From the NCBI RefSeq assembly GCF_002575655.3, contig NC_053040.3:361644267-361708266 (forward strand): 64,000 nt of DNA, given 5' to 3'. Shown here one piece after another: positions 1 through 9,364 of the stretch. The DNA is from Aegilops tauschii subsp. strangulata (taxonomy: Eukaryota; Streptophyta; Magnoliopsida; Poales; Poaceae). How positions within the stretch are numbered: the stretch's first letter is position 1; each line of letters opens with the position of its first letter. The translations under genes and the position numbers were made by a program. The notes under the pieces were generated by a model. That model did no database searches. It saw only the letters and a list, made by a program, of their open reading frames with translations, and was not told the origin of the DNA.

Positions 1-282
1 CATTAATGTTGAAACCAATAATATTCAAATGATGACGCCAGAGGAGCACATAAGGAAACCTTCTGGAATGCTCCAGAACCCTGAAAAGGAGTAGGTATGT
101 GGTACGATAAGTACACCGACTCCAAAAGTTGCACCGAAGTACTTTTTGTTCGTTTCAGAATTTTTTAAAAATTAGGAAAATAATAAACAGTCCGAAAAGT
201 GCACGAGGGAGTGACAAGCCAGGGGCGCGCCCTACCCCCCCCGGGCGCGCCTACCAGGCTTGTGGCACCCTCGTGGACATTC
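1..282. mobile_element. Degraded retroelement flank, left part of Athila-like host element
   Basis: This is the sequence into which the Fatima-like element inserted. It is non-coding, with a C/G-rich stretch near 225-250 of a kind seen in wheat Athila-type (Sabrina/WHAM-like) elements. It should be continuous with 42,298 onward once Fatima is removed, because the 5 bases before the Fatima LTR (cattc, 278-282) nearly match the 5 after it (ccttc, 42,298-42,302). The assignment rests on the much clearer Athila-like sequence on the other side; this piece alone has no diagnostic motif. Confidence 0.45.
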
Positions 283-751
283 TGTCGGTGTCAAAACTGG
301 TGGACCTCGGGAGGGGGTCCCGAACTATGCGTCTAAGGTCGATGGTAACAGGAGATAGGGGACACGATGTTTACCTAGTTTCGGGCCCTCTCGATGGAGA
401 TAATACCCTACTTCCTGCTTGATTGATCTTGATGAATATGAGGGTTACAAGAGTCGATCTACCACGAGATCATAATGGCTAAACCCTAGAAGTCTAGCAT
501 GTATGATTATGATTGCCTCTATGGACTAAACCCTCCGGTTTATATAGACACCGGAGGGGCCTAGGGTTATACAAAGTCGGTTACAGAGAAAGGAATCTTC
601 ATATCCGAACGCCAAGTTTGCCATCCATGCAAAGGAGAGTCATATCCGGACATGGGAGAAAGTCTTCTGTCTTGTATCTTCACGGCCCATCAGTCCGGCC
701 CACGTCACATAGGCCAGACGCCCGGGGACCCCTTAATCCAGGACTCCCTCA
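283..751 (-). repeat. 3' LTR of Fatima-like element
   Basis: This 469 bp LTR matches 41,828-42,297 along its length, with scattered substitutions and small indels. On the minus strand it runs from TGAGGGAG to CCGACA. A TATATAA box lies at 540-546 (minus), in the segment corresponding to the start of the U3/R boundary. Flanking base composition and the outer 5-base repeat define the left border at 283. Confidence 0.9.
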
Positions 752-1274
752 GTAGCCACTGAACCAGGCTTCAATGACGAGGTGTCCGGCGCGCAGATTG
801 TCTTCGGCATTGCAAGGCGGGTTCCTCCTCCGAATACTCCAAAGCGACCTTCGAACACACGTGTCCGGCTCTACAAAACAATTATCACACACAACCATAG
901 AGAGTATAATATTTCACGAGTCCAATCTGCTGACAACTTTTTTAGCGTAACATCACGTCCCTGCCCGGTCATTATTTCGAACCATTTTTTAGCGAGATGC
1001 GGTTTTATTGGCACGTCTTGTCAAAGCAGAGATTGTGTCCCCTTATTGCGGGATTCTCATCAATACGGGCGTGGGTAATCCAACCATGCCGTCCACACGA
1101 CCATTGGGGAATAGGCGAGTTTTAAGGCGAGTGGGGAGGCGCTTGATATTCGCTGCCTTTATAAGGAGATAAGGATTCACCTTTTCACCCACGCCTTCTC
1201 TCTCTCTGCCCATCCATTCTCGAGCTCCAGCGCCCAAGATTCCATCCTTTCCACCTCAAAAAAGCACTCCGACC
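752..1274 (+). promoter_or_regulatory. Fatima 3' non-coding region holding the promoter and leader of the antisense gene
   Basis: There is no open frame of interest here. The sequence next to the LTR is where the polypurine tract of the minus-strand element should be, but it is degraded. A TATA box (TTTATAAGG, 1,158-1,166) sits about 111 bp before the ATG at 1,275 of the plus-strand antisense gene. It is followed by a pyrimidine-rich leader (CTTCTCTCTCTCTGCCC, about 1,194-1,210). A TATA box at this distance with a CT-rich leader is a normal arrangement for a plant promoter, so I infer that the antisense gene once had its own promoter. Confidence 0.6.
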
Positions 1275-4200
1275 ATGTCCGGATCTGGAGCGTAGGGCAA
1301 GTGGATGGTCTCCTCCGTCAAGGAGAAGGACATCACCAAGCTCCGGGAGGCTGGGTACTTAGCCTAGGAGATCGCCCACTGGCTTCCCTCAATGGGGCAG
1401 ATCTTCCCCACCCCGGAGCCCCATGAGAGGGTGGTATTCATCCCCCACTTCGTCCGCGGACTGGGATCGCCCCTCCACCCATTCGTCTGGGGACTCATGT
1501 TCTACTACGGGGTGGATTTCCATGATCTGGCCCCCAACTGCTTCCTCAACATCTCAGCATTCATTGTCGGGTGCGAGCCCTTCCTCCACATCCCACCCCA
1601 CTTCGGATTGTGGCTAAAGATCTTCAATGTGAAGCCGAAGGTGGTGGGTGGCCAACGCGCAGAGTGCGGAGGCGCCATGGTGAGCAAGATGCCCAACGTC
1701 ACATGGCCCAAAGGTACCTTCATGGAGACCGTCAAAGGGTGGCAACAACAGTGGTTCTATGTCACTGAGCCTCGCGACGCCACCTGGGCCGCGGCTCCCG
1801 AATTCCAGTCCGGAGCCCCGACGCGGCTCACCTCCTAGCTAGAGAAGGGCCTAGACTAGTCTTCGTCGGACGAGCTGATAGCGCTTCTGACGCGCATTAG
1901 GAGCATGGTCGACAAGAACATCAAGCTCGTCAATGTGATCTAGGTGATGCTAGTTTGTCGGATCCTTCCATGCCAAAGCCGGACTTGCCATCTGTGGGAG
2001 TTCGATCCGGCCGAGCACCAGACCTTGCAACAGTTCTTCGGAACTACGCACGAAGACATCTGGAAGGTGCTCTTTAAGGCCAACGAGACATGGCCGAAGA
2101 CGACCAAGGACCGTGGGCACGACCTGGCCCGTCCCACCAGTCCGGTAAGTCTTTCGTATTTCAAGGTGTATCATTTACTTGCTTACTCGAGGAAGATGTC
2201 TAAGCTTCCCTATTTGTTTTTTCAGGGCTGGACAAAGAAGGCGGAGCGGATTCAGTGTACGGCTCCGCTGCCCAAGGAACCAGCCATCCCGCTTCTAACG
2301 AAGATGCTGGTTTTGGTGCTCTACCAGGCGCCGGAAAAGAAGGCCAAGAAAAAGGCCAAGGAGACCAGAAGTGGCCTCCGCCGCAAGGGCGCTTCGGACA
2401 TGATGTCCGAAGACGCCGAGACTCACTCCTCCGCCGCCGAGGACGATGAGGAGGAGGAGAAAAGCAACTCTCCCCCTGAGGGGGGAAGGAAGAAAAGGGC
2501 GGCCTCCACACATCAAGAGGCAGAGGCGTCCAAGAAGGGGAAGATCTCCCTCGCGGATAACTCCGCGTGGGACATCGACAGCAGCTCCGAGTGGCACCCC
2601 AGGGATAAGCCCCTGGCCGAATCGTAAGTACTCAAAGACATGCACATATATGCAGCTCCTTTACTCCCTGGTTTTAACATGTTGAATCATGCACTGCAGT
2701 CCGGCTCGCTCCGACCTCCAGCGATCCTCCTCTTCAGGGAGTTCACTGGATCCGAAGGTGATGGACAGCGGGTCCCTTCCGGCGGCCTCTAATCCCAAGG
2801 CCAGGGATGACACCGAGGTGTTGTCCTGAAGGATCCCAGGCCAGGGAGAGACGCAGGAGGCCGTCAGGGCGACGCCGGATGGTGGAACCTTGACCGCCGG
2901 ACACATGGGGGAGCAAATCCCCATGGAGACGGGCGATGGGGGCCATATCCAATTCGGCCCCCAGCCGAATACAATTCCGGAGACCTATACGGCTCCGGAA
3001 TCAAGAAAGCAGCCTCCTTCAAAAGAAGGAGGTGCACCAATTCCACCGGTGACCTCTGTCCATCCAGAGGCACCGGATACTCTACTGGAAGCGCTACGAA
3101 GTGCTTCCATTGTTGAGGAACATCGTACCCTCATGGGTATGGTGATTGAGAGGATTCAGTCCGCGAAGAGCGGACTGACAGAAGCCTACACAAGCCTTCT
3201 AACAGGCTTTGTGGTATGAAATGCAATTTATGCAAAAGGAATGTCATAGTATAGACAGTAGCCCCTGAGACACTATCTGGTGTTCTTAAAGAAAAGCCGG
3301 ACAGAGGATCAAATAATTTTCGCAGGAGACTAACCATATGTGTCTATGTGAATAAACAGGCGTTTTTGCTGGCCGTGACCTCTCATACTGCTGAGGTTTC
3401 TGGACTAAAGCAGAGTCTGGAGCGGACCGAGGAAGAGCTCGGCCGTGTGAAAAAGACTCTGGAGGACCATCAAGGTATGCGATGACCTTGTGTAGATTCA
3501 GAAAGGATGAATGATTTGTGTTGACCATAATGCCATTATATTTTGTAGGAGCAGCGACCGAGGTGGAGACCCTCAAGAAGGCGCTGGCTGAGGCTGAGAA
3601 GAGAGCGGCAAAGGAACAAGCCGCCCGTGAAAAGCATGAGGCCAGGGTCGGCGAGGTCTAGCAGGAGCTCCAGGACGCCGTGAAGAAATGCGAGTCCTTG
3701 GAGCGCAATATTGCGGATCAAGAGTCCGAACTTGCCAAGGCCCGCCAAAGCACACAAGATGCCCGGGTCGAAGCCCAGGGCGCCCTCCAGGAAATCCAGG
3801 AGGTCAGGAAAATTGCGGCGGGTAAGGCTTTTATTATGCAGAGCAAGTATGTGAAGAAAAGGCACCTCTTACTGACCCGGATTTGGAGTTCTCCAGGGGC
3901 GTTTGCAGATCTGCCGCACAGTGTTTCTGACGCTGCGGAATTCTTCCGAGCCGAACAGGGGAGCTCAACGGAGAAGCTGTTCTGGTCGCAATACCTTGCG
4001 CCAGAACATCCGGTGCCCTTTAGAGATCAGCTGAAATAGCTGATCGAACTGCATAGGGTGGCCGCACTGGCCATGAAGGATTTGATAATCCATTTGTGGC
4101 ATGCCGAAGCCATATCCAACAGCTACTTCGGGCTCGTGAAGCGGCTGGTCAATGCCTGCCCTCGGCTTGATGCCATCAGCGGTCGGTCTGCATCGAAGGT

Positions 4201-4375
4201 GCGCGGTTGGCCTTCGCCCGTGTCAAGATACAGTGGGCGAAGATGGACGCCCTCAAGCTCACGACCGAGGGACCGCCCGCTGGTAAGGAGCACCGCACGC
4301 CAGAGCGGTATTTCGATGATGTCCTCAAGGGATCCCGCATTATAGAGGGCTAGTGTTCAAAAGACATTACCTTCG
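1275..4375 (+). pseudogene. Antisense accessory gene of Fatima: PF04195-like 'putative gypsy transposase' domain plus coiled coil
   Basis: This gene runs opposite to Fatima gag-pol. From the ATG at 1,275 the frame reads MSGSG, then meets TAG at codons 7 and 31, so it is broken. Codons for residues about 40-130 give the conserved stretch around FPTPEPHERVVF, HFVRGLG and FYYGVDFHDLAPN, typical of the domain named PF04195. The function of that domain is unknown despite its name. GT-AG intron-like segments are visible at 2,145-2,225, 2,624-2,699, 3,214-3,359 and 3,475-3,548. The middle is acidic and lysine-rich, like a nuclear protein. The exons from 3,360 onward encode Glu/Lys/Ala heptads (coiled coil) and a C-terminal helical part (FRDQLK at about 4,030, LVNACPRLD at about 4,150) with one further stop and a frameshift. 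The end near 4,375 is approximate. Similar genes occur in other Fatima copies as far as I recall; their product is not characterised. Confidence 0.72.
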
Positions 4376-5610
4376 AACGAATACATTCATGTTATCTTGT
4401 GTTGTATGATGAAACAAAGCCATTATGTAATATAATGCTTGTTTATTGTTAAAAAATTTACCTCCTGTGCGGCCGTTTTATTTAAATCTGAGAGTTGGCT
4501 AGTCGTCGGCTTCAGCCCCCACATAGGTAGTACGGGGGTGTTCGGGATGAATCTAAACACTCTTGATCCCAGATTTTGGTCCTTGAAGGAGGTGTTTAGC
4601 GCAACGAACCAGGTAATCGGACTATGTGGCTTTATCACCCTCACTTAGCCATAGGAGTTTGACAATAAAAATGTAGGCGCAGCCCCTACTTATCATTTAA
4701 TCTGGACTAGGGTGCTGTAAACACCTGATCGGATGAAGGCCGATTCATCGCATAATGCGGAAAAAATCGCAAAAGATTTTTAACCTCTGAATACCTGACC
4801 AACTCTCGCCGCATCATGACAGTCAGTTTTCGGCTTTCTCTACTGAGGTGCTCATCCGGATAAACCAGGACACAATCGCAGTAGTTCTCCCTTTACTACC
4901 CTAGACGATATAGCGGAACGTAAGGTAGTAAGCAAGGGAGCTGGGCAACCCAACTATTGACCAAAGACATGATTCGGAGCCGATGCATATAATGCTACAA
5001 TTCGGGGTGCCGAACTGTACTGTAAAAAGTCTTTGGACTTTGTTGCCATAGTATGGAGCATAATGAAGCCCCTGCGAGTTAAAGCGTACCAAAGTGTACG
5101 AGCGCAATCGATTAGAATAGCGAAATAAAATGAAGTAGTAAGCTAGTGCCACGTAAGTTGGGCCGCAAACTGTTTTCATTATAGGTTGATTAATACGTCA
5201 AAGCGTATTTGTACAAATAGTGCGATAAGCAACCTGGCTATTTAACATGCCAAAACCTAGGGGGAGCTGCGTGCGGGTCCCAAAAACAGGTAGAATGATC
5301 GTCAGGAAGAACATCTAGAGATTCCCAAACATGTCTATACTGCTTGCCACCTTGGTATATCTATCCTTTGAAAGGACCGATGATCAGGCCGTCAGGAAGG
5401 GCCTGTAAAAAAGAGACCAAAAATGGTAAAGAAGGAAAAGGAAAAGTATGCGTGGGAACCGTATGATGGACCACAATAAAGTTACGTCTCCGTCTATGCC
5501 CATGGTATTTTGAGTGCGTAGTTATGTACGCGCGGTACGTACGCCGCCATTTGGTCGGGACTGAGACGGAGGCCAAATTGCTAGGCGAGCTCTTGACGAG
5601 CTGGATTGTC
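4376..5610. other. Fatima internal spacer where RT, RNase H and integrase would be expected
   Basis: No coding frame with a recognisable retroelement domain is present on either strand. The stretch includes the 3' region of the antisense gene, AT-rich sequence and the block around 4,510-4,620 that occurs in Fatima-type elements. In an autonomous Tat element roughly 3 kb of pol would follow the protease here, so its absence marks a deletion derivative or a non-autonomous subfamily. Confidence 0.6.
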
Positions 5611-6651
5611 CTACTGTAGAGTAGTCCGGACTCGTTTTACAGTGTCCGGGAGCTTGGCCGCCGAATTAAGGTTCTGCTTGATAAGGCCGCTCTGTACTTC
5701 TGCTGCCAGAGCTGCGGTGTGCTCCTCAGTATGGAGGGAGCTCTCCATGTTTCCATTGACCGTTATGACACCGCGTGGTCTGGGCATCTTAAGGTTGAGA
5801 TAAGCATAGTGTGGCACCGCGTTGAATCGAGCAAATGCGGTCCGTCCAAGCAGTGCGTGATAGCCACTGCGGAAGGGGACGATATCGAAGATCAAGTCTT
5901 CGCTTCGGAAGTTGTCCGCAGATCCGAAGACGACCTCCAATGTGATTGAGCCCGTGCAGTGGGCCTCTACACCTGGTATAACTCCTTTAAAGGTAGTTTT
6001 TGTGGGCTTGATCCTTGATGGATCGATGCCCATTTTGCACACTGTATCCTGATAGAGCAGGTTAAGGCTACTTCCCCCGTCCATGAGGACTCGCATGAGG
6101 TGGAATCCATCAATGATTGGGTCAAGGACCAGTACGGCTGAACCGCCATGACGGATACTGGTCGGATGATCCCTACGATCGAATGTGGTCGGGCAGGATG
6201 ACCATGGGTTGAATTTTGGGGCGACTGGCTCTATCGCATAGACGTCCCTGAGCGCGCGTCTGCGCTCCCTCTTGGGGATATGGGTAGCGTATATCATGTT
6301 TACCGTTTTAACCTGGGGGAAACTTCTTCTGTCCCCCTGTGTTCGTCGGACGGGGCTCTTCGTTGTCGTTCTCACTTTGCAACCACTTGTCCTTATCCTC
6401 GGCATTTAACTTGTCGGCTTGTTTAAAGACCCAACAACTCCGGTGGGTCTGATTGGTTGGTTTATCAGTGGTGCCGTGGACCTGACATGGACGATCGAGT
6501 ATGCGGTCCAAGCTGGAAGAGCCCGGATTGTTCCTTTTGTATGGCTTCTTCCGCTGACTGGACTTGGAGCCACTGAATCCGGAGTTGACCGCCGTGTCAT
6601 CTGTATTGTCACCATTGTTTCGACGCTTATGCCTGTTGCGCCGGGGCTTGC
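5611..6651 (-). pseudogene. gag-pro: Fatima gag end (zinc-knuckle-like) and aspartic protease
   Basis: This is the continuation, after the 33 kb insertion of element D, of the gag frame at 39,575-41,780. The first part (6,308-6,651) has a basic stretch (KPRRNRHKRR) and a Cys/His motif, CQVHGTTDK...THRSC, in place of the usual CCHC knuckle. A frameshift near 6,310-6,400 leads into the protease part (5,611-6,405). This has the catalytic motif as DGGSSLN instead of the common DTGA, and the flap/second-helix segment LLGRTAFARFN. The frame ends at 5,611 with no pol following. Such DGG-type protease sites are shared with elements C and D here. Confidence 0.82.
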
Positions 6652-7837
6652 TGTCGGTGTACAAAAGTAGGGGCTCTCCTTTTTGACCCCTTTACTTGTG
6701 CACGGGCAGTCAGAGCCACGCGCTGTGGCCACACGAAGCAAGGCAAGGGAGGGAAGCCGGAGAGAAGCCGAAGTACAAGACAGCCAAGGCAACGCCAAGG
6801 CCAAGAACACAAAGAGCAAACAGACGAAGCAGGTTCCCCCGGCAAGACCCTTGCTGGGGCAGCCTCTGCGGCCCCGGCAAGGCCCTTGTCGGGGCGACTC
6901 GTCCAACACCAGCGGAGCGCACCACCCTTGAGCCCACGGTCTCCAACACCATCAACCACGTTCGGCCAGGGCTCAGGAGGCACCTCCATGGTGGCATGTA
7001 GATCTTTGTGAAGACAAGGAATATTCAAGATCAGGTGAGGATTAAAACACAACGATCCTCGGCAAGATCCTTGCCGAGGGGCGCCACAAGACCCCCGGCA
7101 AGATCCTTGCCGGGGACAACAGCACGCCACGGCAAGGCCCCTTGCCGGGCCACCCGGCGAGGCCCTCACCAAGGGCGCCAGCGGGGCCACCTCCAGGCCC
7201 GCACCAACCAAGTCTCCACCGCCGTTCGCATGCAGCTGCCAGCCCAACCAGCTGGGCTGGCACCTGCGTGGCAACATGCAGCTCCCAGACCAGATCAGCA
7301 AGCACATGCGTGGCGGCATGCAGATCTTCGTGAATACCCTACCGCCGCGCCACCTCAGTTGCTTGCCTGCCTACATGGCGCCGCAAGCGGCGCTGGCCAG
7401 GGCGCGTGTCGAAGCGAGGGGGAGCGGCGACGGACAGGACGGGCCTCGCCCCCGTCCCCGATAAAGCTTGGGGACACCTAAGCAATGCATTAAATGCGTC
7501 TTGTCCGGTAATACGAGTGATAAGCTCGTAGCACTGTACGCCTTTCCACCTCCTGTGTGCCACTGTGGCAGCCCCTTTCAATTATAAAAGGAGGCCCATG
7601 GCGTACTGGAGAAGGATTCAGCCATTTGGAACTACTCAGCCACCGTAGCTAGTTCAAGGGCTCAAGAACACTCAATACATCCACCAAAGCAGGACTATGG
7701 TTTTACGCATCCTCGCGGCCCGAACCTGGGTAAACGATCCTTGTGCTGATTACTAATCCTGCTCTTCTTGCAACCCTGCGCCTCGGTAACCGTAGGAGGG
7801 ATTCTTGTGATCCCATAGGTGTCGTTTCCCACCGACA
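6652..7837 (+). repeat. 5' LTR of element D
   Basis: This 1,186 bp LTR runs TGTCGG...CCGACA and is matched by 34,175-34,956 plus 39,177-39,569. A TATA box (TATAAAA, 7,583-7,589) stands before an AGGAGGCCCATGG segment. The U3 part carries at least five short palindromes built on CGGCAAG...CTTGCCG (6,836-6,859, 6,872-6,894, 7,057-7,079, 7,093-7,115, 7,130-7,147). Confidence 0.92.
7583..7589 (+). promoter_or_regulatory. TATA box in 5' LTR of element D
   Basis: TATAAAA lies about 250 bp before the LTR end, in the normal place for the retroelement promoter. The copy in the 3' LTR is at 39,316-39,322. Confidence 0.75.
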
Positions 7838-7839
7838 TC

Positions 7840-7860
7840 TTTGGCGCGCCAGGTAGGGGG
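7840..7860 (+). other. Primer-binding block of element D
   Basis: Directly inside the 5' LTR, after a two-base gap, is TTTGGCGCGCCAGGTAGGGG. Element C has almost the same block (TTTGGCGCGCAGGTAGGGG on the minus strand, about 59,782-59,800) at the same place. Position and conservation support a tRNA primer-binding site. I do not assign the tRNA. Confidence 0.65.
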
Positions 7861-7909
7861 CGCATGTGAAAATCTGGTCTAGTAGTTAGCCTAGCGGTTC
7901 TTCATCGTC

Positions 7910-8251
7910 ATGGCTCCCAAGAAGAAGACGGCCACGGCGATCGGCTCGTCGAGGGCCGAACGACCCATGCCAGTACAGGCGAGCAGTGGCTCGGTCGCAT
8001 ACAGAACCCGGGCCGCGATCCGCGAGCACCAGCATCGCCCTGGCAGTCAGAGCGAAGGGCCGCACGCCACCAAATCTAAAGACGGGGCTGGGCCACGCGC
8101 GGGAGGTGCGGGGCCCCCCAGGAGTGTCGTTGTGCCACCCATGGGTGGCGTAGCAACCTCCAAGACGGCCACGCCAGCGACCACTGCGCGCTCTTCCCAT
8201 GGTGTGTGCGACGAGCAGCGTCACCACGCCGGTGACCCTGGGCACCGCCGT
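7910..8251 (+). pseudogene. gag: Gag N-terminus of element D
   Basis: The first ATG after the primer-binding block opens a frame starting MAPKKKTATAIG, basic and disordered as Tat Gag N-termini usually are. It is cut after about 114 codons by the chromovirus block that starts at 8,252. The coding sequence resumes at 25,672, after the 5-base target duplication. Confidence 0.7.
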
Positions 8252-9364
8252 TGTAACATCCCAAATTTTCAATTTGGAATGTTATACATAGGTCATTCAT
8301 GCATATCATATTTTATTGCATTTCGATTTGTGACCCTTGAAATTCAAAGCAACTCAGGGACCATCGGAGAGAGTTGGGGATTTCACCGTTTTTCATGTTT
8401 GACTTTTATCAAATATTGAAACAAGGATCACTTTGGTTTATTTATTTTTCTCTACAAAATATTTCATATTAAAATATATGAGAGGAGATAATATGACTTC
8501 TCCAAAATAAATGAAATATTGGAGGAAAAATATTAAAATCAAATATTTGATTTTATTCGGATTTTATTCTATTTTATTTGCATAGGAAAAATACGCGTTC
8601 TCAAAATTGCACTATAGGCCCAAATAAATGTTCACCTTGTCCGGCATATTTTTAGAGGACGGGCAAAATTTATTTCGGGATTTTTGGAGTCCGTTTGGTA
8701 TTTCTTTTCATTCTTTTTCTGCACGTCGGATTTAAAAAAACGGTCAACCGACTCCGGGCCGTAACCGGCCACGACTCCTCGGCCCGGCTTTAAAGCCCGA
8801 GACCCCGAGCCCCCAGCTGCCGCCCGCCCACCCGAAACCCTAGCCGCCGCCCCACCTCAGGAATCGCGCCGCGCCGCCGCCGCCGCCTATTGCGCCGCCG
8901 TCCGCCGCCGCTGCCGGAGCCGCCGCCCCGCCGGACCTCGCCGCCCGTCGGTAGCCGCCGCCGGTTTTTCTGCTTAAACCGTTCGGGTTTTTTTAAACCC
9001 TAGTTACATTTTTTTCATTTTATTAGATCTGTTTTTTTTTCGGTTCGGCTAAATAGCTGACGTTTGTCCGTACGTTCGTTTTAACGAACGGTTTTCGCTC
9101 GTTAGTCACAGACAGCGAACGTTCGTTCGTTAGCCTGTTCGTCAGTTTTCTTTTTCTTGGATTTTTCACGATTATTTCCGATCGCGATTTCTGATCCGAT
9201 TTTCGTTTTAGCGTATCTTTTCGCTCGTTTATCGGAATCAGGCGATTCAAGCACCTAGATCTTCGTCTCGAAGCCCTCTTTCCGCTTAACCAACTTGAAC
9301 AAGATTTTTGTACCGTAAAATTTGACTTTAGTCCAGATTAGTAAATGGATCTTGTTTCTTTCGC
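8252..9364 (+). repeat. Truncated 5' LTR of the plus-strand chromovirus
   Basis: It is alignable with the first 1.1 kb of the complete LTR at 23,058-25,666, including the starting palindrome, the GCC-rich stretch (about 8,810-8,960) and the CGTTCG palindromes (9,073-9,090). At about 9,364 the sequence jumps straight into the protease/RT coding region. The remaining 1.5 kb of LTR, the primer site, gag and most of the protease are therefore deleted. Confidence 0.88.
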
